Part shown: positions 49,242 through 61,554 of the stretch, one piece after another
Position numbering within the stretch: position 1 is the stretch's first letter
Layout: the number at the start of each line of letters is the position of its first letter
Origin: Lachnospiraceae bacterium
GTDB taxonomy: Bacteria > Bacillota > Clostridia > Lachnospirales > Lachnospiraceae
Direction: 5' to 3'
NCBI GenBank assembly: GCA_024697065.1
Contig: JAILGE010000030.1
Location: forward strand, 1-64,000
Length of the DNA stretch: 64,000 nucleotides
The notes under the pieces: model-generated
Database searches by the model: none
What the model was told of the DNA's origin: nothing
Seen by the model: only the letters and a program-made list of their open reading frames with translations
Translations under genes and position numbers: made by a program

Positions 49242-52172
49242 ATGAGATCATCAAAGAATAAAAAAATCATAAGAGCTCTGCTGTCAGCATCTGTCTTCTT
49301 TGCGGCAGTTTATTTTTTCCGTATTAAAACTGAACCTGCCGAGCAGGGGGCGGTGATAGTTGCCAATGCTCCCGGAGATATGCCTGTGATCTGTGCTTTG
49401 GGATCTCCGGATGCCGCAAAGGGAAATATCCTTCCGGAATCGGTGCTTCCGCTTGCGGGATCAGGCGACGGAATAGCTGCGCCTTTCGGAAGATATACAG
49501 AGAATTTTTCCGTGAAGGCAGGAAACAACGGTACATGGTATTCTCTTGCGGATATGGATCCGGGTGACGGATCCGATGTGACTGCGGATCCTGAAAAGAT
49601 CCTTAGAGATGCCGAGGAGAGATCTCTCGTTCCCGATAAACTTACTCTTTATAAAACATCAGACAGAACATCTTCATATGCCGATACGGAATTCAGTATC
49701 GAAGGAAATGTGATAACAATAGGACTTACTCTGGACACCAATGATAAAGTCCTTTATTCTTCATATCCGGAGTTTTCGGTTTCCGGCGGATCCTGTGAAT
49801 ATGTAGGGTTTTCGGACGACACGGGTCTTATAGATCTGACTGAAAAGCCTACTTTACGCGTGACCAATTCCAACGGTGAATTCAGTGATTACACGGTCTG
49901 TGCAGATTATCTCACTGATCTTCCCGTTCTCCATATCGATCTGAACGATCCTTCCAAACCTATAGAAAGATACAATACCGTAAGCGCCAACCTTATGATC
50001 GACGGCGAAAATTATCCAATGGATATAAGAGGAAGGGGAAATACCAGCTGGTGGTCTTTTGCTCAGAAAGCTTATCTCCTGAAACTGGATGACAGAGCAC
50101 CTCTTTTGGGATGGGATGCTTCCGATAAGTGGATACTGGTTCCTACATATATAGACCGTACTCTTATCAGGAATCCCGTATCCATGGAGATGGCATCGGT
50201 CATGGACAATCTTGAGTACACTCCCAGGCAGATCCCTGCTGACGTTTTCTTAAACGGGGAGTACGCAGGTGTATATACTTTCTCGGAATGTCTGGATCCC
50301 GGCGAAGGAAAGGTTGATATTTTCACCGCTGATACATATGTGCCCGGATCCGGGGAAGCCTTTGAGGCCCTTGCTTCCGGAGAGTATATAACTACGGTTT
50401 CTTCGAATGAAGGACTTACCGAGATACCTTTCTTTCTTGAATGCGGCGGTGATCTTCGCAGTCCGCAGACGTTTACCAAAGATTATTTCACTACCGCATA
50501 TATGCCGAAGCTCTTTTTCCACTATCCGGAGCCGGATGCAACCTATTCTGACGAGTACAGGTTTGTCCAGTCCTACATGGATCAGGTTGGAAAAGCCATC
50601 AAGTCGGGCGAGGGTTACGAAGAGTATATAGATGTGGATTCCTGGGTGGACTGGTTCATCATCATGGAGCTGTCATGCAATACGGATTCGGGATTCTGGC
50701 GCAGTACTTTTATGTATAAGCGTAACGGCGAAAAACTTATGTTGGGTCCCCTCTGGGATTTTGACCGTGCATACGGAAATTTTGCAAACGACAATCCTTC
50801 ATATCGTTACTGGTCAATGGCGGAGCAGGTTTACGATCTGGCGCAGGGCCACTACATGTCTTATCTGTACGAGTCTGATGAATTCATGGAAAAAGTCCGG
50901 GACAGGTGGGATGAGAAAAAGGAGGAACTGCTTGCGACTGCTTTGGAATCCGTGGATGAATACGGAAGGATGACGAGGACATCAAGCGTTTATAACGGAA
51001 AACGTTGGGGGACCTATGTTTCCGACAAGAATCTGGAGAATTTAAAGAGCTTTATAAAAAAGAGATACGAATGGATGGACGAAAGCCTTCATATGGAAGG
51101 GTTTAACAGACATCCAGCTCCCTTTACGGTTTCCGACCCGAAGCCGGATGAACCTGAAGCGATAGACGGGATACTTCCTGACGGAGGGGAACTGGGTCCA
51201 ATACCGCCTGACGGAACCGTACCTTTTCCGGGTACTACCGACGGCACATTTCCGGTTAATACAGAGACTACTGAAATGACACCGGGAGCACCCTTTGTGA
51301 TACCGGTGAATAATGAGCTCAGGGAACCGGAGGAAACAGAGGAGGAGAATACGGTATCGGAAAATATTTCCGTTTCTCTTACCGATTTTGAGAGTGATGA
51401 TACAATGGATGAAGAAGCATCCGTTTCGTTTAATTTCGTAAATGGCGGAGTGACAGTGCGGTTCCCTAAGGGAGAGGATGCATCCACCGGCAGGATCTCG
51501 ATAGAAGGCAAAAGAGTAAAGATACTATCCGAAGGTACGTATGTGTTCAGCGGATCTGCCACAGATGCTCAGATACTGGTAGATGCTCCCGATGATGCAA
51601 AAGTTCATCTGGTCTTTAATCGACTTCATCTGCATTGCAACGATTCGGCTCCGGTATGTAATCTTGGCGCGGGAGAGGTTGTGATCACCATATTGAGTGA
51701 TACATATAATGCTGTCTCGGATGGAAGAACCTATTCTGTCGAGGCTGAAAATGAAGGGATCAATGCATGTATCTATTCCGTATCGGATATCGCTTTTAAC
51801 GGCGGGGGGATACTCTGCGTGGAGGGTAGCTGCAATAATGGTATCGGAAGCAAAGATAATATAAGGATCGCCGGGGCTGATATTTATGTTCATTCCTGCA
51901 ATAACGGCATAAAGGGAAAAGACAGTGTGGCCTTCCTTGGCGGAAATGTCATTGTCCATGCATCGGGAGATGCGGTAAAGTCCGATAAAAAAGAAGAAGG
52001 GTATATTTTCATTGATGGCGGAAATATGAGCTTTACAGCTCAGGATGATGCTTTTCAATGTCCGAAAGCCTTTGTCTTAAAGAGCGGCAATGTCCATGTC
52101 AGATGTTTCGGAAAGATCGTGGACTGTGACGGATATACCGAAGGAGAAGATGCCCTGAATTTTGTAATGTAA
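49242..52172 (+). CDS. CotH-like protein fused to a DUF4353 carbohydrate-binding-type domain
   Basis: 976 residues with a single N-terminal signal anchor (about 8-26). Region about 225-600 is CotH-like: MDIRGRGNTSWWSFAQKAY, ADVFLNGEYAGVYTFSE, LGPLWDFDRAYGNF. A Pro/Thr/Glu-rich linker (about 630-710) leads to a C-terminal beta-helix-like domain (about 745-976; GEGVVITI-like, NGGGILCVEG, NNGIKGKDS, DDAFQC) of the DUF4353 'carbohydrate-binding' type. Found with many polysaccharide- or cellulosome-linked CotH proteins. Third gene of a surface operon starting at 46884. Confidence 0.85.
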   Translation: MRSSKNKKIIRALLSASVFFAAVYFFRIKTEPAEQGAVIVANAPGDMPVICALGSPDAAKGNILPESVLPLAGSGDGIAAPFGRYTENFSVKAGNNGTWYSLADMDPGDGSDVTADPEKILRDAEERSLVPDKLTLYKTSDRTSSYADTEFSIEGNVITIGLTLDTNDKVLYSSYPEFSVSGGSCEYVGFSDDTGLIDLTEKPTLRVTNSNGEFSDYTVCADYLTDLPVLHIDLNDPSKPIERYNTVSANLMIDGENYPMDIRGRGNTSWWSFAQKAYLLKLDDRAPLLGWDASDKWILVPTYIDRTLIRNPVSMEMASVMDNLEYTPRQIPADVFLNGEYAGVYTFSECLDPGEGKVDIFTADTYVPGSGEAFEALASGEYITTVSSNEGLTEIPFFLECGGDLRSPQTFTKDYFTTAYMPKLFFHYPEPDATYSDEYRFVQSYMDQVGKAIKSGEGYEEYIDVDSWVDWFIIMELSCNTDSGFWRSTFMYKRNGEKLMLGPLWDFDRAYGNFANDNPSYRYWSMAEQVYDLAQGHYMSYLYESDEFMEKVRDRWDEKKEELLATALESVDEYGRMTRTSSVYNGKRWGTYVSDKNLENLKSFIKKRYEWMDESLHMEGFNRHPAPFTVSDPKPDEPEAIDGILPDGGELGPIPPDGTVPFPGTTDGTFPVNTETTEMTPGAPFVIPVNNELREPEETEEENTVSENISVSLTDFESDDTMDEEASVSFNFVNGGVTVRFPKGEDASTGRISIEGKRVKILSEGTYVFSGSATDAQILVDAPDDAKVHLVFNRLHLHCNDSAPVCNLGAGEVVITILSDTYNAVSDGRTYSVEAENEGINACIYSVSDIAFNGGGILCVEGSCNNGIGSKDNIRIAGADIYVHSCNNGIKGKDSVAFLGGNVIVHASGDAVKSDKKEEGYIFIDGGNMSFTAQDDAFQCPKAFVLKSGNVHVRCFGKIVDCDGYTEGEDALNFVM

Positions 52173-52206
52173 TGGGGACTTTATAAAAGTCAGTGTCCGC
52201 GAGACG

Positions 52207-52235
52207 TTGTAAGTAAAAGGCTGTAATGGTATAAT
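52207..52235 (+). promoter_or_regulatory. pgi promoter
   Basis: TTGTAA (52207-52212), 17-nt spacer, TATAAT (52230-52235); the 45-nt leader can fold GGAATCC/GGATTTCC. Confidence 0.75.
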
Positions 52236-52287
52236 TGCATCCGGAATCCAGGTGGATTTCCAAAACCGGAGAAGGAGAAAAAACAAA

Positions 52288-53634
52288 ATGAGTAAGGTTA
52301 CATTTGACTATTCCAAAGCAGCACCGTTTATCGCGGATCACGAAGTTGAGAACATGAAAAAGATCGCTGAAGATGCGAAGGAGCTTCTTGTTTCCAAAAA
52401 GGGAGCAGGAAATGATTTCCTCGGATGGATAGATCTTCCCGTCAACTATGATAAGGACGAGTTTGCCAGGATCAAGAAGGCAGCAGAGAAGATCAAGAGT
52501 GATTCGGATGTTCTTGTTGTCATCGGTATCGGCGGTTCCTATCTCGGAGCACGCGCAGCGATCGAGTATTTAAGACACAGTTTCTATAACGTTATCGGAA
52601 AAGATGAGAGAAAGACCCCGGAGATCTATTTCTGCGGTAACTCCATCAGTTCCACATATCTTTCACACCTCGTTGATGTGATCGGAGACAGAGACTTCTC
52701 CATCAACATGATCTCAAAGTCAGGTACAACAACCGAGCCGGCCATTGCTTTCAGGATCCTTAAGAAGAAGCTTGAGGCAAAGTACGGAAAGGAAGAGGCA
52801 GCAAAGAGGATCTATGCTACTACCGATAAGGCAAAGGGATCTCTTAAAAACCTTGCCAACGAAGAAGGCTATGAGAGCTTTGTTGTTCCCGATGATATAG
52901 GCGGACGTTTTTCCGTTCTTACAGCAGTAGGTCTTCTTCCTATCGCAGTATCCGGTGCTGATATCGACAAACTCATGGAGGGTGCGGCAGCGGGAAGAAA
53001 GGCTGCTCTTGAGTCTTCCTTCGAAGAAAATGATGCGGTTAAGTATGCGGCAATAAGAAATATCCTGCTTAGAAAGGGTAAGACAGTTGAGATTCTTGCC
53101 AACTATGAACCTTCCGTTCACTATGTATCCGAGTGGTGGAAGCAGCTCTACGGTGAGTCAGAAGGTAAGGATCAGAGAGGTATCTTCCCTGCAAGCGTAG
53201 ATCTCACAACCGATCTTCACTCAATGGGACAGTTCATACAGGATGGTGCCCGTATCATGTTCGAGACTGTCATCAATATAGAGACTCCGAGAGTAGAGCT
53301 TACTATCGAAGAGGAGCCGGTAGATCTGGACGGACTCAACTATCTCTCAGGCAAGACAGTTGATTTTGTAAATAAGAGCGCTATGAACGGTACGATACTC
53401 GCTCATACCGATGGTCAGGTTCCCAACCTTATGATCAGTATTCCTGAGGTTAACGAGTTCTATCTCGGTGAACTCTTCTATTTCTTCGAGTTTGCCTGCG
53501 GCGTAAGCGGATATATTCTGGGAGTTAACCCTTTCAACCAGCCCGGCGTTGAGTCATATAAGAAGAACATGTTTGCACTTCTTGGAAGACCCGGTTATGA
53601 AGCTCAGAGAGAAGAGCTTATGAAGAGACTTTAA
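52288..53634 (+). CDS. pgi: Glucose-6-phosphate isomerase
   Basis: 448 residues, typical Firmicute short form. [29 protein letters not shown] and the active-site region [15 protein letters not shown] are present. Interconverts glucose 6-phosphate and fructose 6-phosphate. ATG 52288 follows GAAGGAG at 10 nt. Codon use is strongly biased toward highly expressed-gene codons compared with its neighbours. Confidence 0.97.
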   Translation: MSKVTFDYSKAAPFIADHEVENMKKIAEDAKELLVSKKGAGNDFLGWIDLPVNYDKDEFARIKKAAEKIKSDSDVLVVIGIGGSYLGARAAIEYLRHSFYNVIGKDERKTPEIYFCGNSISSTYLSHLVDVIGDRDFSINMISKSGTTTEPAIAFRILKKKLEAKYGKEEAAKRIYATTDKAKGSLKNLANEEGYESFVVPDDIGGRFSVLTAVGLLPIAVSGADIDKLMEGAAAGRKAALESSFEENDAVKYAAIRNILLRKGKTVEILANYEPSVHYVSEWWKQLYGESEGKDQRGIFPASVDLTTDLHSMGQFIQDGARIMFETVINIETPRVELTIEEEPVDLDGLNYLSGKTVDFVNKSAMNGTILAHTDGQVPNLMISIPEVNEFYLGELFYFFEFACGVSGYILGVNPFNQPGVESYKKNMFALLGRPGYEAQREELMKRL

Positions 53635-53666
53635 TTCAAACATCTTTTGAATTATTTGAAAAAAAT

Positions 53667-53708
53667 GACAGCATCGGAGGAAAAGATGGTATCCGGTGCT
53701 GTCTTTTT
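53667..53708 (+). terminator. Strong intrinsic terminator after pgi
   Basis: 12-bp stem GACAGCATCGGA / TCCGGTGCTGTC (one G-T pair), then CTTTTT. Confidence 0.85.
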
Positions 53709-53730
53709 GTATGTTTTACACCGCGCTGTC

Positions 53731-53759
53731 TTGACTTTCGAGTAAATTTGCTCTAAACT
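53731..53759 (+). promoter_or_regulatory. Promoter of the histone-like gene
   Basis: TTGACT (53731-53736), 17-nt spacer, TAAACT (53754-53759), about 115 nt before the ATG at 53874. Confidence 0.55.
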
Positions 53760-53873
53760 CATCAATGGAAAATTGTACACTTTTGTATTCATTGCATGGG
53801 GCTAGGCAGTTATATGCCTGTATCACAGTACACGAAGGGACGGGGGGAACCGGATCCCGGAAAGAGATGAGAG

Positions 53874-55250
53874 ATGGCAGATAAGAAGAACAGCAAAGCT
53901 AAAAAGGAAAAAAGCATTATGAAGCGTAATGCTACAGCCTTCCTGAAGATGGCACCTGAGGAAGAAAAGCCCTTGTTTGAGGAGAAAAAGCCGGTTTCAT
54001 CAGGAAGTTCCGAACCTGTTAGACATACTTTCGCGGAGCTGTTTTCCGGTGAGATGAGTCGTGAGGAGACCAAGGCTATACTTCGCGAGCAGCTGGTTAC
54101 CAGAAAGAGCGAGGATTCCGATAAAAAGGAATCTGATGTTAAGCCCGAGGCTAAAAAGGCTGATAAAAAAGAAGCCAAGTCGGCAGCTAAGACTGCTGCA
54201 TCGGATAAAAATGCTGCCAAAAAGGCTGAAGTGAAAAAAGCTGAGGTTAAAAAGCCGGCAGCGAAAAAAGATACAGATAAAAAGGCAACAGCCAAAGCTT
54301 CTGATAAGAAGCCGGCAGCAAAGAAGGTTGCGGATAAGAAGACTTCCGATAAGAAGATTTCAGATAAGAAAAATGTTGCTAAAAAAGCTGCAGATAAGAA
54401 AACAACAGCTAAGAGTACTGTAAAGAAGACAGAAGTTAAAAAGCCTGCAGTAAAGAAGGCGGCAGCCAAAGTAACAGCTAAAAAGCCTGCAGCTAAGAAG
54501 GCAGCAACCAAGGTAACAGCTAAAAAGCCTGCAGTAAAGAAGGCAGCATCCAAGGTAACAGCTAAGAAGCCTGCAGTAAAGAAGGCAGCAGCCAAAGTAA
54601 CAGCTAAGAAGCCTGTAGCCAAGAAGGCAGCAACCAAGGTAACAGCTAAGAAGCCTGTAGCCAAGAAGGCAGCAGCCAAAGTAACGGCAAAGAAGCCTGC
54701 AGTAAAGAAGGCGGCAGCCAAAGTAACGGCAAAGAAGCCTGTAGTAAAGAAGGCGGCAAGCAAAGTAACAGCTAAAAAGCCTGCAGTAAAGAAGGCGGCA
54801 AGCAAAGTAACAGCAAAGAAGCCTGCGGTTAAAAAGTCAGATGCAAAGAAACCTGCGGCTAAAAAAACTGCTGTAAAAGCTACAGCAAAGAAGCCTGTTG
54901 CAAAGACAACACCTGCAAAAAAGACCGCAGTTAAGAAAACCGCTGTCAAAGCTGCAGTAAAAAAGACTGCAACAACAAAGGCTCCTGCCGGTAAAAAAGT
55001 TGCAAAGAAGGCAGAAGTAAAAAAAAAAATAAATGATGAAAAAAGCGTGATATCCGAGAAGGTTTTTCTGCAGTACGGCGGAAAGACAGCGGAAGGATCT
55101 CGGTTCGTGGAAGAAGCTCTTTCGATATGGACAAAGGATATGAAGAGAGCGGAAAGCGACCTCAAGACCATGGATCTGTATGTTAAACCGCAGGAAGGAA
55201 AGGTTTATTACGTTTTTAATAAGAAAGAAAACGGAAGTTTTTCAATCTGA
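53874..55250 (+). CDS. Histone H1-like Lys/Ala-rich protein with C-terminal DUF6465-type domain
   Basis: 458 residues. N-terminal 65 residues are mixed-charge; residues about 85-385 are a disordered Lys/Ala/Pro/Val tail like histone H1, AlgP or HupB extensions, including nine tandem 14-residue repeats (KKPAVKKAAAKVTA type, residues 189-314). The C-terminal part (about 385-458: VFLQYGGKTAEG, MDLYVKPQEGKVYYVFN) is a small folded domain I know from Lachnospiraceae as DUF6465. Likely a nucleoid-associated, DNA-compacting protein; the folded domain's role is unknown. The long open frame on the opposite strand is a composition artefact. Confidence 0.8.
   Translation: MADKKNSKAKKEKSIMKRNATAFLKMAPEEEKPLFEEKKPVSSGSSEPVRHTFAELFSGEMSREETKAILREQLVTRKSEDSDKKESDVKPEAKKADKKEAKSAAKTAASDKNAAKKAEVKKAEVKKPAAKKDTDKKATAKASDKKPAAKKVADKKTSDKKISDKKNVAKKAADKKTTAKSTVKKTEVKKPAVKKAAAKVTAKKPAAKKAATKVTAKKPAVKKAASKVTAKKPAVKKAAAKVTAKKPVAKKAATKVTAKKPVAKKAAAKVTAKKPAVKKAAAKVTAKKPVVKKAASKVTAKKPAVKKAASKVTAKKPAVKKSDAKKPAAKKTAVKATAKKPVAKTTPAKKTAVKKTAVKAAVKKTATTKAPAGKKVAKKAEVKKKINDEKSVISEKVFLQYGGKTAEGSRFVEEALSIWTKDMKRAESDLKTMDLYVKPQEGKVYYVFNKKENGSFSI
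54438..54815 (+). repeat. Nine tandem 42-bp repeats
   Basis: Nine contiguous in-frame 42-bp units, each coding KKPxxKKAAxKVTA with substitutions A/V at positions 4-5 and A/T/S at position 11. DNA copies are similar but not identical. Copy number may vary between strains by slippage. Confidence 0.9.
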
Positions 55251-55275
55251 AAATAATACCAGTCAGAAGATGATT

Positions 55276-55303
55276 ACCCGGAAGAGAGATCTTCCGGGTT
55301 TTT
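55276..55303 (+). terminator. Strong intrinsic terminator
   Basis: 10-bp stem ACCCGGAAGA / TCTTCCGGGT, GAGA tetraloop, then TTTTTAATTTTT. Separates the histone-like gene from the heat-shock operon. Confidence 0.9.
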
Positions 55304-55313
55304 AATTTTTGCA

Positions 55314-55342
55314 TTGACAATAAATGGGGTGAGTGATATTTT
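55314..55342 (+). promoter_or_regulatory. Heat-shock operon promoter
   Basis: TTGACA (55314-55319), 17-nt spacer, TATTTT (55337-55342); transcription would begin just before or in the CIRCE element. Confidence 0.75.
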
Positions 55343-55356
55343 ATGTTTAGGCTGTG

Positions 55357-55383
55357 TTAGCACTCCAAATAAATGAGTGCTAA
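55357..55383 (+). promoter_or_regulatory. CIRCE operator (HrcA binding site)
   Basis: TTAGCACTC-N9-GAGTGCTAA, an exact match to the CIRCE consensus, located between promoter and hrcA; HrcA represses its own operon here. Confidence 0.97.
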
Positions 55384-55410
55384 CAAATAAAAAGAAGGGA
55401 GGCTCGGACA

Positions 55411-56517
55411 GTGGCAAAGCAGGAAAAAAAGGAAACTGCTGGTGAACTTGACGGAAGAAAGTTAAAAATCCTGCATGCGATCATCAGGAATTATCTTGAG
55501 AGCGGAGAACCTGTCGGAAGCCGTACCATTTCCAAATATACGGATCTCAACTTAAGTTCCGCCACCATCAGAAATGAGATGTCGGATCTTGAGGAACTGG
55601 GATATATAGTTCAGCCTCATACATCAGCGGGACGTATCCCTACGGACAAGGCTTATCGTCTCTACGTGGATACCATGATGGAGGAAAAGGACAGAGAGAT
55701 AAGCGACCTGAAAGGTATGCTGACCCAGGCTGAAGAAAAGATGGATCAGATGCTGAAAAATGTGGCCAGGGTCCTTGCGGTAAATACCAATTACGCCACA
55801 ATGGTTACTGCACCTGCGATCCGTGGAAATAAACTTAAATTCATACAGATTTCGAAAGTAGATGATACACAGATCCTTGCAACGATAGTTGTTGAGGGTA
55901 ATGTGATCAGAAACAATATGATAGCCATTGAGGATCCTCTTTCGGATGAAACGATACTCAAGCTCAACATACTGCTTAATACACATCTTACCGGCATGAG
56001 TCTTGATGATATCAACCTTGGCATGATCACTCTTTTAAAAGAGCAGTCGGGGATCCACTCCAAGATAGTCGGAGAGATCCTGGATGCCGTAGCTCAGGCT
56101 ATAAGAGGTGACGAAGACCTGGAGGTCTACACCAGCGGCACGACAAATATCCTGAAATATCCCGAGCTTGCCGATAATCAGAAGGCCGGAGCACTTATCA
56201 GTACATTTGAAGAGAAACAGGCACTCGCAAGGATAGCATCGGAATCCTTAGAAGGAAATGAGAACAACGGGATTCAGGTATATATAGGAGATGAAGCTCC
56301 CATAGAGTCCATGAAGGACTGCAGCGTAGTCACTGCCACATACGAGCTTGGAGAGGGAATGCGGGGAAGCATAGCGATAGTAGGTCCCAAGCGAATGGAT
56401 TACGATAAAGTGGTTGGAACCCTCAAGACCATGAAAGATGAGCTTGAGACGATGTATAAGAAGAAAAATAAATCCGGAAAGTCCGGGTCGCCGAAGGATA
56501 AAAGGGGTGACAATTAG
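55411..56517 (+). CDS. hrcA: Heat-inducible transcription repressor HrcA
   Basis: 368 residues with a GTG start after GGGAGG. Winged-helix N-terminus (VGSRTISKYTDLNLSSATIRNEM, RIPTDKAYR) and the HrcA-type GAF-like and dimerisation regions. Represses the hrcA-grpE-dnaK-dnaJ operon through the CIRCE site directly upstream; GroE normally keeps it active. Confidence 0.97.
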   Translation: MAKQEKKETAGELDGRKLKILHAIIRNYLESGEPVGSRTISKYTDLNLSSATIRNEMSDLEELGYIVQPHTSAGRIPTDKAYRLYVDTMMEEKDREISDLKGMLTQAEEKMDQMLKNVARVLAVNTNYATMVTAPAIRGNKLKFIQISKVDDTQILATIVVEGNVIRNNMIAIEDPLSDETILKLNILLNTHLTGMSLDDINLGMITLLKEQSGIHSKIVGEILDAVAQAIRGDEDLEVYTSGTTNILKYPELADNQKAGALISTFEEKQALARIASESLEGNENNGIQVYIGDEAPIESMKDCSVVTATYELGEGMRGSIAIVGPKRMDYDKVVGTLKTMKDELETMYKKKNKSGKSGSPKDKRGDN

Positions 56518-56548
56518 GGACCCGGGATAAAAGAAAGGAATGAAAGTA

Positions 56549-59156
<2,608 letters not shown>

Positions 59157-59309
59157 TGAGTATTGCCGTTGATCGGCAGAGTCGTCAGCAGTAGCAAAGA
59201 GCGGGAAGAATGTCCGGTAACGGAGTTCTCCCCGTATTCTTGCTTTATGAGTGTTGCGGTCGATGGGAATGACAGATCGTAGATTTCTTAAGAAAAGAGT
59301 TTGATTATT

Positions 59310-60497
59310 ATGGCTGAGAAGAGAGATTATTATGAGGTACTCGGTGTAGACAAGAATGCCGATGCCGATACCCTGAAAAAAGCATACAGACAGCTGGCAA
59401 AAAAGTATCATCCGGATGTTAATCCCGGAGATAAGGAAGCGGAAGCCAAGTTCAAAGAGGCGTCCGAAGCGTATGCCGTACTTTCTGATCCGGAGAAGAA
59501 GCAGAAGTATGATCAGTTTGGTCATGCCGCATTTGAAAATGGCGGTGGCGGTTATGACGGAGGATTTGATTTCTCCGGAATGGATTTCTCTGATATATTT
59601 GGCGACCTGTTCGGTGATCTGTTTGGCGGCGGAAGATCCAGAGGCAGCAGAAACGGCCCGTCAAGAGGAGCGAATATCAGAACCAGTGTCCGCATGACTT
59701 TTGAAGAGGCTGTATTCGGATGTAAGAAGGAAGTAGAGCTTAATATTAAAGAGCCCTGCAAGACCTGTAACGGAACCGGAGCAAAGGCAGGAACTACACC
59801 TGAGACATGTCCCAAGTGCGGAGGCAAAGGTCAGGTAGTATTCAGACAGCAGTCTTTCTTCGGTGTGGTTCAGAATGTTCAGACTTGTCCCGAATGCGGA
59901 GGCTCGGGTAAGATAATAAAGGAAAAATGTTCTGACTGTCGCGGTACGGGATATGTATCCATGCGCAAGCGCTATGAGGTTGAATTCCCTGCCGGTGTTG
60001 ATAATGGTCAGTGCAAGCGTATGACAGGACTCGGTGAGCCGGGCAGAAACGGTGGTCCCAGAGGTGATGCTTTGGTTGAGGCTGTGGTTGCACCTCATCC
60101 TATCTTCCAGAGACAGGATATGAACATCTTCTCTACCGTGCCGCTTTCTTACGCTATAGCTGCACTTGGCGGTGATGTTGTAATAGATACAGTCGACGGA
60201 CCTGTAACCTATGAGGTTAAACCGGGTACTGCTACCGATACTCAGATCAGACTCAGAGGAAAAGGTGTACCGAGTCTCAGAGATTCAAAGACAAGAGGAG
60301 ATCATTATGTAACTCTCGTAGTTCAGACTCCTTCAAAGCTTTCAGCTAAAGCAAAGGAACTTCTCAGACAGTTTGATGAAGAGACCGGAAGCAGTCTCAC
60401 TGCTGCTGAACGTTTCCGTGCACAGCGAAATGCGGGTTCCGGCAGTCAGGAAGCAGCACCTAAGAAGACCAAGAAGAAGAAAGGATTATTCTCTTGA
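59310..60497 (+). CDS. dnaJ: Co-chaperone DnaJ (Hsp40)
   Basis: 395 residues: J-domain with HPD (YHPDVNPGD), G/F-rich region, four CxxCxGxG zinc repeats ([32 protein letters not shown]) and C-terminal substrate domain with a basic tail. The 153-nt gap after dnaK has a weak stem and no terminator; ribosome site is weak (AAGAAAAGAG), consistent with lower expression than DnaK. Confidence 0.97.
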   Translation: MAEKRDYYEVLGVDKNADADTLKKAYRQLAKKYHPDVNPGDKEAEAKFKEASEAYAVLSDPEKKQKYDQFGHAAFENGGGGYDGGFDFSGMDFSDIFGDLFGDLFGGGRSRGSRNGPSRGANIRTSVRMTFEEAVFGCKKEVELNIKEPCKTCNGTGAKAGTTPETCPKCGGKGQVVFRQQSFFGVVQNVQTCPECGGSGKIIKEKCSDCRGTGYVSMRKRYEVEFPAGVDNGQCKRMTGLGEPGRNGGPRGDALVEAVVAPHPIFQRQDMNIFSTVPLSYAIAALGGDVVIDTVDGPVTYEVKPGTATDTQIRLRGKGVPSLRDSKTRGDHYVTLVVQTPSKLSAKAKELLRQFDEETGSSLTAAERFRAQRNAGSGSQEAAPKKTKKKKGLFS

Positions 60498-60527
60498 TCC
60501 TTTCGGATGTGATGGGGAGGTAAATAA

Positions 60528-60950
60528 ATGGGCAATCCCTTTGAGGATGCGTTAAGCTCCGAGATCAGACTTGAAAAACCTAAGGCGAAAAAAGCCGTGG
60601 AGAAGGATATAATCAAGATCCTGGAAAATGCTGATGCGGTCGATCCCGGTGCGGTATATACGCAGGAACAGCTGAAGGATGCGGCAAACGACGGTGACAA
60701 TGCCATAAAGGATATCAGGAAAAGACTAGAAGGTATCCTCTATGAGCTTGATACCATCACGGATGAGATATCGGCGGAGCACGAAAGTCAAAAGAGCATC
60801 TATAATGATATGACCTACGGACAGCAGCACGACCTGATCGGACCCGGAGACAGGATACATGATCAGGCGGGTATGCTTGCTGAGGCATCAAAACTGCTGG
60901 AAGGTATATCCGGCAGGATATCCGAAGCAATATCCGCGTTGGATGACTGA
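60528..60950 (+). CDS. Helical hypothetical protein downstream of dnaJ
   Basis: 140 residues, acidic, predicted mostly alpha-helical with heptad-like segments (about 65-90 and 112-138), no signal peptide or membrane helix. GGGGAGG (60513-60519) is the ribosome site. It lies 30 nt after dnaJ with no terminator between, so it should be heat-shock induced. Family not recognised; a chaperone-associated or stress protein is possible by context only. Confidence 0.65.
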   Translation: MGNPFEDALSSEIRLEKPKAKKAVEKDIIKILENADAVDPGAVYTQEQLKDAANDGDNAIKDIRKRLEGILYELDTITDEISAEHESQKSIYNDMTYGQQHDLIGPGDRIHDQAGMLAEASKLLEGISGRISEAISALDD

Positions 60951-60992
60951 GAAGCTTATGTGCGTTTGAAATAATTTTTAAATTAATATCTT

Positions 60993-61055
60993 AAAACACC
61001 CCTGAAGGGTAATGTTCATCTTTATTTTATGACATTCCCCCTGAGGGGTGTTTTT
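60993..61055 (+). terminator. Large intrinsic terminator of the heat-shock operon
   Basis: Long hairpin with outer stem AAAACACCCCT (60993-61003) / AGGGGTGTTTT (61044-61054) and a second inner pairing (AGGG..ATGT / ACATTCCCC), ending in TTTTT. Confidence 0.85.
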
Positions 61056-61180
61056 AATGATAAAGAGACTTCGCTGTATTTACTCTCGCTGCCGCGGGTT
61101 CTTCTCTCTATCGCTGTGTGTGAGAAATCGGACCGTCGGGCTTTTTCCAAAAAAAAATGAAAAAACTCCGGGTATACCTC

Positions 61181-61211
61181 TTGACATGTAATACTATGCG
61201 ACGTATAGTAT
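61181..61211 (+). promoter_or_regulatory. Promoter with overlapping palindrome, probable PadR operator
   Basis: TTGACA (61181-61186), 17-nt spacer, TATAGT (61204-61209). A perfect inverted repeat ATACTAT-N7-ATAGTAT (61191-61197 / 61205-61211) covers the spacer and -10. A dimeric repressor here would block RNA polymerase; the first gene encodes a PadR repressor, so autoregulation is likely. Confidence 0.75.
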
Positions 61212-61233
61212 AGTGCGTAAGGAGGCATATCAA

Positions 61234-61554
61234 ATGGATAAGCAATTGAAAAGAGGCATGCTTGATATATGCGTTCTTGCCGTTCTCGTGGGGGGAGATT
61301 CTTATGGATACAAGATAATACAGGATCTGAATACAGTAGTATCGATCTCTGAATCTACCTTGTATCCAATATTACGAAGACTCGAAGAAAGCGGTGCGGT
61401 AAGAGTATATTCGGTTGAGCACAACGGAAGACTGAGAAAGTATTATGCGATCACAGATATCGGTAACCAGAAGATAACCACATTTCTTGATGAGTGGAAA
61501 TCCATGATGGACATTTACGCATTTATCAAAGGAGCGGCAAACGAAAATGAATAA
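61234..61554 (+). CDS. PadR-family transcriptional repressor
   Basis: 106 residues, winged helix of PadR type: LKRGMLDICVLAVLVGGDSYGY, SESTLYPILRRLEESG and RKYYAITDIG. ATG 61234 follows AAGGAGG at 8 nt. Overlaps the DUF1700 gene by 8 nt. The operator-like palindrome in its promoter suggests it controls its own operon. Confidence 0.92.
   Translation: MDKQLKRGMLDICVLAVLVGGDSYGYKIIQDLNTVVSISESTLYPILRRLEESGAVRVYSVEHNGRLRKYYAITDIGNQKITTFLDEWKSMMDIYAFIKGAANENE

Noticed and set aside
54438-54815. Regular 42-bp repeats considered as a CRISPR array
   Set aside because: The repeats are contiguous without spacers and in frame, encoding a 14-residue unit.
53810-55171. Long open frame (453 codons) on the minus strand opposite the histone-like gene
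   Set aside because: It arises from the Lys/Ala repeat composition: the reverse complement reads as low-complexity Ala/Phe/Val with no ribosome site, and the plus frame has a conserved-looking folded C-terminus.
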